Source: Phycisphaeraceae bacterium
GTDB taxonomy: Bacteria; Planctomycetota; Phycisphaerae; Phycisphaerales; UBA1924
Direction: 5' to 3'
NCBI GenBank assembly: GCA_020639135.1
Contig: JACKHE010000001.1
Location: forward strand, 515,394-579,393
DNA length: 64,000 bases
Shown here: in pieces, positions 49,364 through 59,814 of the stretch
Layout of the letters: each line of letters begins with the position of its first letter
Numbering within the stretch: the first letter of the stretch is position 1
Notes under the pieces: model-generated
What the model saw: the letters and a program-made list of their open reading frames with translations, nothing else
What the model was told of the DNA's origin: nothing
Databases searched by the model: none
Program-made: the position numbers and the translations under genes

Positions 49364-50250
49364 TGAAAGGCACGCGAGCGAACGCGGAGTCCGGCGTGTC
49401 GTCGGAGGGGGCTGCGCTGACCGGGTTGGTGACGAACGTGTCGCTGGCCGCGGTGAAGCTGGTGACCGGGATCGTGGGGAACTCGTTCGCGCTGGTGGCG
49501 GACGCGGTCGAGTCGATGGTGGACATCGCCGGCTCGTTGATCGTCTGGAGCGCCCTGCGCTATGGGGCGAAGCCCGCTGACGAGGACCACCCCTTCGGTC
49601 ACGGGAAGGCGGAGTCGCTTGCCGGGATGGCGGTGGGGCTGCTGATCATCGTCGCCGGCGTCGGGATCGCGGCGCGATCGGTGGACGGGATCGTGCAGCC
49701 CCAGGAGTCGCCTGCGTGGTACACGCTCGTGGTGCTGGCGCTGGTCATCACGATCAAGGAGGCGCTGTACCGGTTGACGAAGCGGGCCGCGGACGCGAGC
49801 GCGAGCAGCGCTGGTTTCGCGGACGCCTGGCATCACAGGTCGGACGCGATCACGTCGCTGGCGGCGATGATCGGGATCTCTGTTTCGCTCATCGGGGGCG
49901 AGCGCTACGCGCCGGCGGACGACTGGGCGGCGCTGATCGCGTCGTTCGTCATCATGGTCAACGGCGTGTTGCTGATGCGTGCGCCGTGCTCGGAGCTGAT
50001 GGACGAGGCGTCCCCGGAGCTTGCGGCGCGCTGCAGCGAGATCGTCCTGTCTGTCGAGGGGATCCGACGCATCGAGCGGTGCGAGGCGCGCAAGGTCGGC
50101 AGAACGCACCGCGTGATCATGCACGCGGAGGTCGATCCGGAGATGACGGTCGAGCGCGCGCACGCACTGACGGGCAAGGCGAAGGCGCTTGTCAGGGAGC
50201 AGCTGCCGCAGGTGGCGTCGCTGCTGATCCACATCGAGCCGCACGGCTGA
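49363..50250 (+). CDS. Cation diffusion facilitator family transporter
   Basis: A 295-residue divalent-metal/proton antiporter of the CDF family. About six membrane helices (segments at about 20-40, 48-62, 80-105, 115-135, 160-180, 190-205) precede a cytoplasmic ferredoxin-like domain that ends HIEPHG. Metal-site residues are in NSFALVADAVESMVD (with Asp replacing the second His/Asp pattern), HPFGHGKAE and DAWHHRSDAITS, the HHxxD motif of transmembrane helix V. The start ATG 49363 shares a base with the previous stop. The metal (Zn, Fe, Mn or Co) is not readable. Coupling to the BtuF-like gene may hint at cobalt, but that is speculative. Confidence 0.9.
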   Translation: MKGTRANAESGVSSEGAALTGLVTNVSLAAVKLVTGIVGNSFALVADAVESMVDIAGSLIVWSALRYGAKPADEDHPFGHGKAESLAGMAVGLLIIVAGVGIAARSVDGIVQPQESPAWYTLVVLALVITIKEALYRLTKRAADASASSAGFADAWHHRSDAITSLAAMIGISVSLIGGERYAPADDWAALIASFVIMVNGVLLMRAPCSELMDEASPELAARCSEIVLSVEGIRRIERCEARKVGRTHRVIMHAEVDPEMTVERAHALTGKAKALVREQLPQVASLLIHIEPHG

Positions 50251-50339
50251 GGGTGCAGGCGCGCACGAAGCCAGCGTCGATGGGATGGAGGGGCATGGGA
50301 GTTTCTGTGTGCACGTGCGAGTCTGAGGAATCAACGTGT

Positions 50340-50357
50340 AAAAATCGCTTCGCGATT
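50340..50357 (-). terminator. Candidate terminator of rnr
   Basis: On the minus strand AATCGC-gaa-GCGATT (50357-50343) runs into five T residues (counting the stem's last two). It is 33 bases after the rnr stop. The stem is short but is the only AT-rich hairpin nearby. Confidence 0.5.
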
Positions 50358-50389
50358 ATTACCACGGCGCCCACCACTCCCCGATTGGC

Positions 50390-52840
50390 TTACTGCCGCT
50401 TGCCCTTGTTCTTCCGCTCGGAGCGGTGATCCGACTTCCGCTTGTCACGGGACTTGGACTTCTTGCTGCGGCGTTGGGCGCCGGTGCGGGGGTCGCCGAA
50501 GCCGGCGCCTCCTCCTCCTGCGAGGCCGCCGCCGCCCTGGCCGATGGTGAGGGCCTTGCCGACGCCCTGGCGTTTCTTCATCTCGGATGACGGGATGACG
50601 AGTTCCATCTGGCGGCGCGGGAGATCGACGGCGCTGACGACAACACCGACGCGGTCGCCGAGCTTGAAGGACCGGCCGGAGCCTGATTCGACGAGCGCGC
50701 CGGTCTTGAAGTCGATGCGCCATTGGCCGCCGCGAGGGCCGCTGGGGGGGAGGTCGGCGGTCTTGACGAGGCCCTCGACGAGGTACTTGTCGATGCGCAC
50801 GAAGACGCCGGCGTTGGTGACGCCGGTGCAGACGCCGGGGAACTCCTCGCCGATGTGCTCGGCCATGAGCTGCATGACGAGGAAGTTTCGCAGCTCGCGC
50901 TCGGCGTCCTGCGCGCGGCGTTCGGTGAGGTTGCACCAGCCGCCGACCTCGACGAGGGTCTGCTCGTCGGGGCAGTTGTCGGCGTCCTGCATCTTGCGCC
51001 CGAGGGCTTTCGCCTTGCCCTCGCCCTTTGGCGGCGTGGAGCCGTTGTCGGTGCGGCTGAGGTACTCGGCCAGGGCGCGGTGGACGGTGAGGTCGGGGTA
51101 GCGGCGGATGGGGCTGGTGAAGTGCGCGTAGGCCTCGGAGGCGAGGGCGTAGTGGCCGATGAGCGCGGGTGAGTACTCCGCCTGGGTGAGCGTGCGCAGG
51201 ACGGCGAAGTGGACGGCGGGGCCGGCGGGCGTGCCGGCGGTGGCGTCGAGGAGCGACTGGAGCTCGAAGCGGTCGGGGTTCTTGGGGATGGTGTAGCCGG
51301 CGACGCGGACGAACTTCTGGAGGTCCTCCTTGCCGCCGGGCTCGGGCTCGGGGTGGATGCGGCGGAGCAGTGGGACGGCGAGTACCTCGAAGAGGCGCGC
51401 GACGGCCTCGTTCGCCTCGACCATGAACATCTCGATGATCGTGTGGGTGAAGGCGTCGTCCTCGGGCTCGGCGTCGATGACGCGGCCCTCGTCGTTGAAG
51501 ACCAGCTCGACCTCCGGGAGGTCGAGGTGGATCATGCCGTTCTTGCGGCGGCGGTCGCGGATGACCCTGGCGAGGGTGTCCATCGCTTTGCAGCCTTTGA
51601 TGACCTGCTCGGTGTAGTTGGGCTCGGTCCTGGCGTGCTTCTTCGCCTCGTTGAGTTTGCCGTCGATGATGGCCTGCGCCTCGAGGTAGGTGAGGCGCTT
51701 GGCGGACTGGATGCAGGTCTGCGCGAATCCCTTGGCGACGATGTTCCCCTGCCTGTCGTACTTGATGTAGGCGGACTTGCAGAAGCGGGGGACGCCCTCC
51801 TGGAGCGAGCAGACGCCGTTGGAGAGCAGCTCGGGGAGCATCGGGATGACGAGGCGGGGGAGGTACACGGAGTTGCCGCGCTCCTTGGCCTCGACATCGA
51901 GCGCCGAGCCGGGCGTGACGAAGTGCGCGACGTCGGCGATGTGGATGCCGAGCGTCCAGCCGTCGTTGTGGGACTCGATGCTGATCGCGTCGTCGTAGTC
52001 CTTCGCGTCGGGCGGGTCGATCGTCATGATGAAATCGGCGCGGCGGTCCTCGCGGTCCGGAAGGACGCTGGCGAAGCCCTCGTTCTCGACGCGCTCCATG
52101 ATCTCGTCGAAGTGGCGCGCGGCCTGGCGCGCCTGGTCGAGGCAGTCCTCCGGGAACTCGCCCGGGAGGTTGTGGGCGGCGATGACGGCGGCGGTCTCGA
52201 CGTTGGGCTCGCCCGATTCGCCGAGGACCTCGGTGATGACGCCCTCGCCGAGCGCGTTGTCCTCGGGGTGTCGGATGAGCTCGAAGACGACCTTGTCGCC
52301 CTCGCGAGCGTTCTTGGCTTCGGCGTCCTTGATGACGATGAGGTCCTTGAGCGCGGCGCCGTCGGGGACGACGTACCACTGCGAGCCTCGTTTGACGACC
52401 TCGCCGGAGAAGCTGGACTGCTTGCGTTCGAGGACCTCGATGATGAAGGCGGTGAAGGGCGAGCGGGAATCACCGGGTCTGCGCTTCCGGTGGACGACCT
52501 GGGCGCGGACGATGTCGCCGGTGAGGGCGTCGGAGGTCCCCTCGGGGGGGACGAAGATGTCTCCGTGGGCGCGCGGGTTGCGCGGGATGAGGAATCCGAA
52601 GCCGCGGGGGTTCTTGCGGAACTCGCCGATTTCCTCCTCGCCCGGGGGCGGGAGCTGCACGACCTCCTGGGCGCCGAGGATGATCTTGCCTTCCTTGACG
52701 AGGTCGCGGACGGCCTGGGTGAACGCGGGGATGTCCGCCTCGGGGATCTCGAGCTCGGTGGCGATGTGGGCGATGTGCCGGGGCTGGTAGCGATCGTGCT
52801 GGATCAGCCGGAGGAGTTGGTGTTTGAATCGGAGTGCCAT
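50390..52840 (-). CDS. rnr: Ribonuclease R
   Basis: An 816-residue processive 3'-5' exoribonuclease that degrades structured RNA. An N-terminal winged-helix segment (about 1-65), two cold-shock-like domains (FGFLIPRNPRAHGDIFVPPE), the RNB catalytic domain with TIDPPDAKDYDDAIS (the four Asp metal ligands) and YAHFTSPIRRYPDL, then an S1 domain (about 655-745) are seen in order. The C-terminus is a Gly-rich then strongly basic tail (GGGGLAGGGGAGFG; RRSKKSKSRDKRKSDHR), usual for RNase R and thought to help bind RNA and ribosomes. It is transcribed downstream of rpoD but after a terminator, so probably has its own promoter. Confidence 0.96.
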   Translation of the reverse strand: MALRFKHQLLRLIQHDRYQPRHIAHIATELEIPEADIPAFTQAVRDLVKEGKIILGAQEVVQLPPPGEEEIGEFRKNPRGFGFLIPRNPRAHGDIFVPPEGTSDALTGDIVRAQVVHRKRRPGDSRSPFTAFIIEVLERKQSSFSGEVVKRGSQWYVVPDGAALKDLIVIKDAEAKNAREGDKVVFELIRHPEDNALGEGVITEVLGESGEPNVETAAVIAAHNLPGEFPEDCLDQARQAARHFDEIMERVENEGFASVLPDREDRRADFIMTIDPPDAKDYDDAISIESHNDGWTLGIHIADVAHFVTPGSALDVEAKERGNSVYLPRLVIPMLPELLSNGVCSLQEGVPRFCKSAYIKYDRQGNIVAKGFAQTCIQSAKRLTYLEAQAIIDGKLNEAKKHARTEPNYTEQVIKGCKAMDTLARVIRDRRRKNGMIHLDLPEVELVFNDEGRVIDAEPEDDAFTHTIIEMFMVEANEAVARLFEVLAVPLLRRIHPEPEPGGKEDLQKFVRVAGYTIPKNPDRFELQSLLDATAGTPAGPAVHFAVLRTLTQAEYSPALIGHYALASEAYAHFTSPIRRYPDLTVHRALAEYLSRTDNGSTPPKGEGKAKALGRKMQDADNCPDEQTLVEVGGWCNLTERRAQDAERELRNFLVMQLMAEHIGEEFPGVCTGVTNAGVFVRIDKYLVEGLVKTADLPPSGPRGGQWRIDFKTGALVESGSGRSFKLGDRVGVVVSAVDLPRRQMELVIPSSEMKKRQGVGKALTIGQGGGGLAGGGGAGFGDPRTGAQRRSKKSKSRDKRKSDHRSERKNKGKRQ

Positions 52841-52924
52841 GTGTCTTTAAGGATCGGCTGGTCGGGGGTGGGGCGGTGAAAGCCCCGCCGCGTCGCGGAC
52901 TCACGCAAGGGTAGCGTGGAAATG

Positions 52925-52955
52925 AAAACGCCCCGGCGATGGGGATGCCGGGGCG
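52925..52955 (-). terminator. Intrinsic terminator of the dnaG-rpoD transcript
   Basis: CGCCCCGGC (52929-52937) pairs with GCCGGGGCG (52947-52955) around a nine-base loop. On the minus strand the stem is followed by TTTTCATTT (complement of 52920-52928). It lies about 90 bases after the rpoD stop. Confidence 0.85.
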
Positions 52956-53044
52956 CTTTGCTGGGGAATGAGTCGGGGAAGGGGGCTGCGCGGGTTGGGT
53001 CCCGGGATTCACTGCGCTCGTCCCTGGCGTGGGGATCGGGGTGA

Positions 53045-54862
<1,818 letters not shown>

Positions 54863-55001
54863 GTGAGGCCTCTCGCTGCGTACGAAGGTGAACACCCGGG
54901 GTCGCTTGGCGCTGGGCCGGGCGGGGAACGGTCCTGATTGGAATGCCGGGTCGATCCCTTTCGGGAGCGGTCGGCGCGGGGACGGCCCTGCCGGTCACGC
55001 G

Positions 55002-56984
55002 CTATGGCGAGACGGGCCTGGGGAGTGCGAGGGGGTCGCCCCCGGTGGATTGATGGCGTTGTCGCCTGGCCTCGATGAGGTCGGCGAGCCGTTGGTTGTC
55101 GTCGGTCGCTGTGGCAGCGGTCTGCTCCGTGGCGATGGGCGTCGGTCCGGCGGGCGCCCCCTGGGGGGTCCTGGCGTCGCTCCCCGGGCCGGTCATGGAA
55201 GGCGAGCCGGCGCCGGAAGTCGAGCCGAGCGCGGTCCGATTTTCGCGCCGGCGCCACTGGAGGAGGCAGTCGAGCAGGTGGGCGCGCAGCTCGTCGCGGT
55301 TGTGCTCGCAGAACTCGTCGGCGGCGCGGGCGGCGCGGGCGGCGAGCGCCCTGGCCAGCGGGTCCTCGATCAGGTCCAGCGCCGCGCCGAGCACGCCGGC
55401 GCTGTCGGCATCGGCGCGGCGTTCGATGCACTGCGCGATGGCGCGCGTGGCGGCGGTGGGCGCGGCGTCCGGCGTGAGCAGGTGGTGGTCCTCCGACGCG
55501 ACGCAGTGGATCAGCGTCGGGTCGGCGAGCAGGCAACCCAGCGCGTGCTCGTACGAGGTGAGCCGGATCGCGTTGGCCTCCTGCGTTGCGTTGTGCGCTG
55601 CGTCCTGATCGTTCTCGCGGACGAACTCGCGACGCTGCCGGCGCGCGGACGCGGCGGCGACGGTGTCGATGACGAGCCGCTCATCGACGCCGACGAGGTT
55701 GGCGTAGCCGCGGACGATGAGCCTGCGGCGGATCGGCGCGACGGCGGCGAGGCCCAGCTCGACGAGGCGTTCGATGTCCCGCTCGACGGCCCCGGCCCTG
55801 GCGGAGACGCCCGCGCCTTCGAGGCGCTCGCGGAGCCTGCGGAAGCGGAAGGCGAGCGCGTCTTCGGCGGTGTCGATGATCTCGTCGAAACGCCGGCGGC
55901 CGCCGGGCTGGCCCAGCAGATCGGCGGGGTCGGCGCCGTCGGGGAGGACGGCGATCGAGACATCGACGTTGGAGCTGAAGAAGACCTCGACGCCGCGGTC
56001 GGCGGCCTTGAGTCCGGCGGCGTCGGCGTCGAAGAGCAGCACGACGCGGTCGCAGAGCCTGCCCAGCGCGAGCGCGTGCTTGCCGGTCAGCGCTGTGCCG
56101 AGCGTGGCGACGACGTGGCGCACGCCGGCCTGGTGGCAGGCGATGGCGTCGGTGTAGCCCTCGACGATGATGGCGCGGCGTTCGCTCTGGATCGGGCGCG
56201 CGGCCTTGTCGAGCGCGAAGAGCGTCGATGACTTGTCGAAAAGCGCCGTCTCGGGGGAGTTGAGGTACTTGGGCTCGTCGTCCTCGTTGATGCGGCGCGC
56301 GCCGAAGGCGATGGGCCTGCCGATCTGGTCGAGGATCGGGAAGATCACCCGGTTGCGCAGCGCGTCGTAGAGCCCGCCTTCGTCGCGGCGCTTGAGCAGA
56401 CCGGCGGCGAGGAAGTGATCGGGGTTCAGGTTGTTGGACCTGATCGTCAGCAGGAGCCCGTCCCAGCGGTCGGGGGCGGCGCCGAGCTGGAAGCCCTCGA
56501 TGGTCTCGTCGTCGAAGCCCCGGCCGGCGATGGCGCGGCGGGCGGCGGCGCCGTGCTCGGCGTGATTGAGGATGGACCGGAAGAAGCCCTGCGCGAAGGC
56601 GTTGGCCCTGGCGATGTCGTCGCGGGTGGCGTGCGCATCGCCCGCGGCGCGTTCGGCGTTGGCGGCGCTAGGCTTGTAGGGGGTGAGGGTGATCCCGGCG
56701 CGGTCGGCGAGGCGCTGGAGGGTCTCGCGGAAGTCCATGCCATGGAAGCGCATCATGAAGTCGTAGGCGTTGCCCCCGGCGCCGCAGGCGAAGCAGTGGA
56801 AGATCTGCTTGTGGGGGACGACGGTCATGGAGGGCTTGTGGTCGTCGTGGAAGGGGCAGACGGCGACATACTCGCGGCCCTTGGCGTGGAGCGCCAGGTG
56901 CTCGCCGATGAGCGCGACGATGTCGGTGGCGTCGAGGACGCGCCGCCTGTCGTCGTTCCATGCGGTTGACCGTTCGGTCGTCAT
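55002..56984 (-). CDS. dnaG: DNA primase DnaG
   Basis: A 660-residue primase that makes RNA primers for replication. The N-terminal zinc ribbon has CPFHDDHKPSMTV and FHCFACGAGGNAYDFMM. The TOPRIM domain has IIVEGYTDAIACHQAGVRHV and LLFDADAAGLKAADRG with the catalytic Glu and Asp pair. The DnaB-binding C-terminal region is helical and ends in a Ser/Pro/Gly-rich stretch (about 585-625) that is unlike typical DnaG. Length is slightly long for the family (about 580-610). ATG 56984 begins with MTTERS. It is followed by rpoD on the same strand. Confidence 0.96.
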   Translation of the reverse strand: MTTERSTAWNDDRRRVLDATDIVALIGEHLALHAKGREYVAVCPFHDDHKPSMTVVPHKQIFHCFACGAGGNAYDFMMRFHGMDFRETLQRLADRAGITLTPYKPSAANAERAAGDAHATRDDIARANAFAQGFFRSILNHAEHGAAARRAIAGRGFDDETIEGFQLGAAPDRWDGLLLTIRSNNLNPDHFLAAGLLKRRDEGGLYDALRNRVIFPILDQIGRPIAFGARRINEDDEPKYLNSPETALFDKSSTLFALDKAARPIQSERRAIIVEGYTDAIACHQAGVRHVVATLGTALTGKHALALGRLCDRVVLLFDADAAGLKAADRGVEVFFSSNVDVSIAVLPDGADPADLLGQPGGRRRFDEIIDTAEDALAFRFRRLRERLEGAGVSARAGAVERDIERLVELGLAAVAPIRRRLIVRGYANLVGVDERLVIDTVAAASARRQRREFVRENDQDAAHNATQEANAIRLTSYEHALGCLLADPTLIHCVASEDHHLLTPDAAPTAATRAIAQCIERRADADSAGVLGAALDLIEDPLARALAARAARAADEFCEHNRDELRAHLLDCLLQWRRRENRTALGSTSGAGSPSMTGPGSDARTPQGAPAGPTPIATEQTAATATDDNQRLADLIEARRQRHQSTGGDPLALPRPVSP

Positions 56985-57382
56985 CAGCCCGCGCTCACCC
57001 CGGAAGGGACACGCTCAACAGCGGCGGGCAACGTGCGACCACGTCACAGCGCCGGCGCCCAGCGGGAGTCCGATGCCTCTGATCGAGCGATGCCCGCGCT
57101 CCCACTCCCCAGCCGAAGCGGGCGGACACCTGGGCCGTCGGTGGCGTTCGCGGAGAAGATTGATCCGGGCTCGGCTTCCTCCTGCCAAGGTTGGCGGAGG
57201 CCCCATTGCGAGCCGTTGGGATCCGTGTGCGAACACGCCGTGCGGTCACTTCAACGCTAGCACACGGCGCCATCCGGTCAACCGATGCAAACGGAATAAC
57301 CATTAAATCGACGGAGCGTCGGCCCCTGCGGGGCGCCAGACGGGGGTCGGGGCGGCGTCGGGGCTGTGGTATCTTCTTTGCT
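56985..57382. other. Divergent dnaG-acyP intergenic region
   Basis: No credible gene is seen in these 398 bases. An AT-richer patch lies at 57287-57312. On the minus strand TTGACC and TAGCGT about 16 bases apart (roughly 57257-57283) form a weak promoter candidate for dnaG. On the plus strand TATCTT at 57370-57375 may be the -10 of a leaderless acyP transcript. Confidence 0.45.
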
Positions 57383-57649
57383 ATGCGCTGCGAGGCGAGG
57401 TTTACAGGACGTGTGCAGGGCGTCGGTTTCCGGGCCACGACGCGCGCGATCGCGCGTCGGCACGGGGTCCGGGGCTGGGTCCGCAACGAGCCGGACGGTT
57501 CGGTCAGCGCATCGATCGAGGGGGACGCCGAGGCCATCGACGCGTGCCTGGCTGAGCTCGGCGAGCGGATGTCCGGGTATCTCCGCGGCGTCGAGGCGGA
57601 ACGGTTCGGGGACGAGCGCGGCTGCGTCGGGTTCGAGATCCTGCGGTGA
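57383..57649 (+). CDS. acyP: Acylphosphatase
   Basis: An 88-residue enzyme of the acylphosphatase family, hydrolysing acyl-phosphate bonds such as those of acetyl phosphate or carbamoyl phosphate. The diagnostic motif is GRVQGVGFRATTRAIARRHG (catalytic Arg and Asn-loop context), followed by GWVRNEPDGSVSASIEGDAE, whose Asn activates water. Length is typical (about 90). The longer frame to 57191 lacks conservation; ATG 57383 sits seven bases after TATCTT with no Shine-Dalgarno. Its TGA overlaps the DUF418 gene's GTG (GTGA). Confidence 0.94.
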   Translation: MRCEARFTGRVQGVGFRATTRAIARRHGVRGWVRNEPDGSVSASIEGDAEAIDACLAELGERMSGYLRGVEAERFGDERGCVGFEILR

Positions 57650-58956
57650 TCGGCGAGGGTCCGATGCCGGCGCCGATCGCCCGTGCGGAGCGGATCGCGT
57701 CCATCGATGTCCTTCGGGGCGTGGCGCTGCTTGGCATCCTGGTGATGAACATCCCGTTCTTTGCGCTGTCGCCGTATGGATGGCCAGATCCGTTCGTCAG
57801 CGGCGGGCGCGAGGGCGCCGATTTCTGGACGTGGGTCGTCCAGGAAATGCTGTTCAACATGAAGATGATGGCGATCTTCTCGATGCTCTTCGGCGCGGGG
57901 ATCGTGATCTTCGCCGAGCGCGCCGGGGCGAGGGGGGTCAACCCGACGGGGCTGCACTACCGCCGGACGTTCTGGCTGCTGCTGATCGGGCTCGTCCACG
58001 CGTACCTGATCTGGTTCGGGGACATCCTGGTGACGTACGCGATGTGCGGCGCTGTCGTGTTCTGGTGCCGCAGGTGGCCGGCGGGGGCGCTGCTGATCGT
58101 TGCGACGGTGATGATGGCTGTCCCCGTGCCGATCGGCGCCGGCTTCGGCGCGGAGCTGGAGCGTTCCCACGCGGCGATGGTCGGTGCGATGGATGCGGAG
58201 CGTGCAGGCGCCCTGCTGAGCGACGGGCAGATCGCGGCGCTGGAGCGCTGGGTCGCGGCGGGGTACGACGAGTTCTACCCGGATGAAGCGATGCTCGAGG
58301 CGGAGCGACGCCTCCGGGAAGCGGGGGGCGTCGCGCTGCTGCGCGAGAACGCGCGGTACAGCTCCGAGCAGCAGACGACCGTGTTCCTGACGTGGGGGTT
58401 CTGGCGCGTGGGGGGGATGATGCTGCTGGGGATGGCGCTGCACAGGCTGCGTGTCCTCGACGCTTCGAGATCGCTGCGGGTGTACGGCTCGATGATCGCG
58501 CTGGGGTACGGGGTCGGGCTGACGCTGGTGTGGATCGGGGCGCGGGCGCTCGTGGCGCACGGGTTCGATCCCGCGGCGTTCTTCCGCGCGGACGGGAACT
58601 GGAACTACTGCGGCAGCCTGCTGGTGGCGCTGGGGCACGTGGGGCTGGTGATGGCGGTGTGCCGGCTGGGCGCGCTGCGGCGCGTGACGGGCGCGCTGGC
58701 GGCGGTGGGGCGGATGGCGCTGACGAACTACCTGATGCAGTCGATCGTGTGCATGTGCCTGTTCTCCTGGTGGGGGCTGGGGCTGTGGGGGACGATGAGC
58801 CGGGGCGAGCTGATGCTGATCGTCGGCGCGATCTGGGCGGGGCAGCTCGCGCTGAGCCCGGTGTGGCTGGCGAGTTTCCGGTTCGGCCCGGCGGAGTGGC
58901 TCTGGCGCTCGCTGACCTACGGCAAGCGACAGCCCATGCGGATCGTTGGGGATTGA
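57646..58956 (+). CDS. DUF418-family polytopic membrane protein
   Basis: A 436-residue integral membrane protein. Residues 15-45 (RIASIDVLRGVALLGILVMN) are the start motif of the acyltransferase-3-like/YeiB (DUF418) family. About ten hydrophobic helices follow, and a C-terminal DUF418 domain includes RMALTNYLMQSIVCMCLF and FRFGPAEWLWRSLTYG, which are strong family blocks. Transport or acyl-transfer function is unproven for the family. GTG 57646 couples it to acyP; ATG 57664 with a GAGG upstream is an alternative start. A hairpin without a T tract follows the stop. Confidence 0.9.
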   Translation: MIGEGPMPAPIARAERIASIDVLRGVALLGILVMNIPFFALSPYGWPDPFVSGGREGADFWTWVVQEMLFNMKMMAIFSMLFGAGIVIFAERAGARGVNPTGLHYRRTFWLLLIGLVHAYLIWFGDILVTYAMCGAVVFWCRRWPAGALLIVATVMMAVPVPIGAGFGAELERSHAAMVGAMDAERAGALLSDGQIAALERWVAAGYDEFYPDEAMLEAERRLREAGGVALLRENARYSSEQQTTVFLTWGFWRVGGMMLLGMALHRLRVLDASRSLRVYGSMIALGYGVGLTLVWIGARALVAHGFDPAAFFRADGNWNYCGSLLVALGHVGLVMAVCRLGALRRVTGALAAVGRMALTNYLMQSIVCMCLFSWWGLGLWGTMSRGELMLIVGAIWAGQLALSPVWLASFRFGPAEWLWRSLTYGKRQPMRIVGD

Positions 58957-58963
58957 GCGGGAA

Positions 58964-58996
58964 AGCCTCGACAGGCGCGGCGGGCTCCTGTAGGCT
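58964..58996 (+). other. Hairpin after the DUF418 gene
   Basis: AGCCT (58964-58968) pairs with AGGCT (58992-58996), and ACAGG (58971-58975) with CCTGT (58987-58991), with an 11-base loop. No T tract follows, so it is at best an imperfect terminator or mRNA 3' stabiliser. Confidence 0.35.
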
Positions 58997-59043
58997 CGTC
59001 GCGGCGGCGCCGGTGACGGCGTCGGATGGAGGACGAGCGAGCC

Positions 59044-59793
59044 ATGGCGACGAGTTTCGGCGCGCTGTGTACGGATTTCTACGTCAACTGCCAGCTGGGC
59101 GTGAAGCTGGATCTGCCGGATTCCCGGGAGACCCTGCTCGATCTGTTCACCCGGCTGGGACGCGACGAACCGTCCATGAAGCGGCTCAAGAGGTACCCCG
59201 ACGAGCTGGCGATCGAGTCCCCCGAGCGGGGCCGAAGGCGGCTGTGGATGGGTGTCCAGCAGCGGCTGATCCGCTCCGGGGTCGTCAACCCGGAATCGGC
59301 CGAGGATTCGCTGACGCTGCACCGGCTCGTGCTTCGCACGGCGCCCTTCTATCTCGGGATCATGCCCATCGACATCGATCACCTGGAGCTGACGTACGGC
59401 TTCGACCTGGCCGCGAGGGCGAACCACAACGCGGTGGTGTGCGAGGCGCTGCTGGGCGGCTCCCCGCTGGCGCGGCTGATCGACCACAAGCGGATGAAGC
59501 CGATCGAGTTCCAGCCGATGCTCGGCGTGTCGCTGAGCGACAAGGGTGACATCCAGGCGTACGTCGAGGTCAAGACCCGGACGACGATCCGGCAGGCGCG
59601 CAGCGGGAACCACCCGGAGGAGCCGATCAGCGTGTTCGTGACGGTCCGTCAGGGCGGCGATTTCGACGACGTGGAGTCGCTCGGATCGAAGCTGGAGGAG
59701 CTGGCGTCGTACGCGGACGAGCTGACGCAGGGCAGGGTGGCGGCGAACGTGCTGACGCCCCTGCGCGAATCGATCGCTTCGCATCAGTTCTGA
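59044..59793 (+). CDS. Conserved-looking protein of unknown function
   Basis: A 249-residue soluble protein that I do not recognise. It has no signal peptide or membrane helix. Visible segments include FGALCTDFYVNCQLGVKLDL, DEPSMKRLKRYPDELAIESP, a strand-rich middle (YLGIMPIDIDHLELTYGFDL) and a C-terminal VKTRTTIRQARSGNHPEEPI. The ordered mix of strands and charged helices and the coding-type third positions indicate a real folded protein rather than a shadow frame. ATG 59044 is chosen as the start (GGAGG about ten bases upstream); ATG 59026 is possible. It is convergent with the dockerin-repeat gene at 59815, with only 21 bases between stops. Confidence 0.7.
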   Translation: MATSFGALCTDFYVNCQLGVKLDLPDSRETLLDLFTRLGRDEPSMKRLKRYPDELAIESPERGRRRLWMGVQQRLIRSGVVNPESAEDSLTLHRLVLRTAPFYLGIMPIDIDHLELTYGFDLAARANHNAVVCEALLGGSPLARLIDHKRMKPIEFQPMLGVSLSDKGDIQAYVEVKTRTTIRQARSGNHPEEPISVFVTVRQGGDFDDVESLGSKLEELASYADELTQGRVAANVLTPLRESIASHQF

Positions 59794-59814
59794 TCCCCGG
59801 CGCGGGATCGTGAA

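Noticed and set aside
51209..52879. Plus-strand open frame antisense to rnr
   Set aside because: Low-complexity shadow; rnr carries all RNB and S1 motifs.
56995..59784. Minus-strand open frame of 929 codons across acyP, DUF418 and the unknown gene
   Set aside because: It is Arg/His/Pro-rich with no motifs, and it overlaps two genes with clear family signatures.
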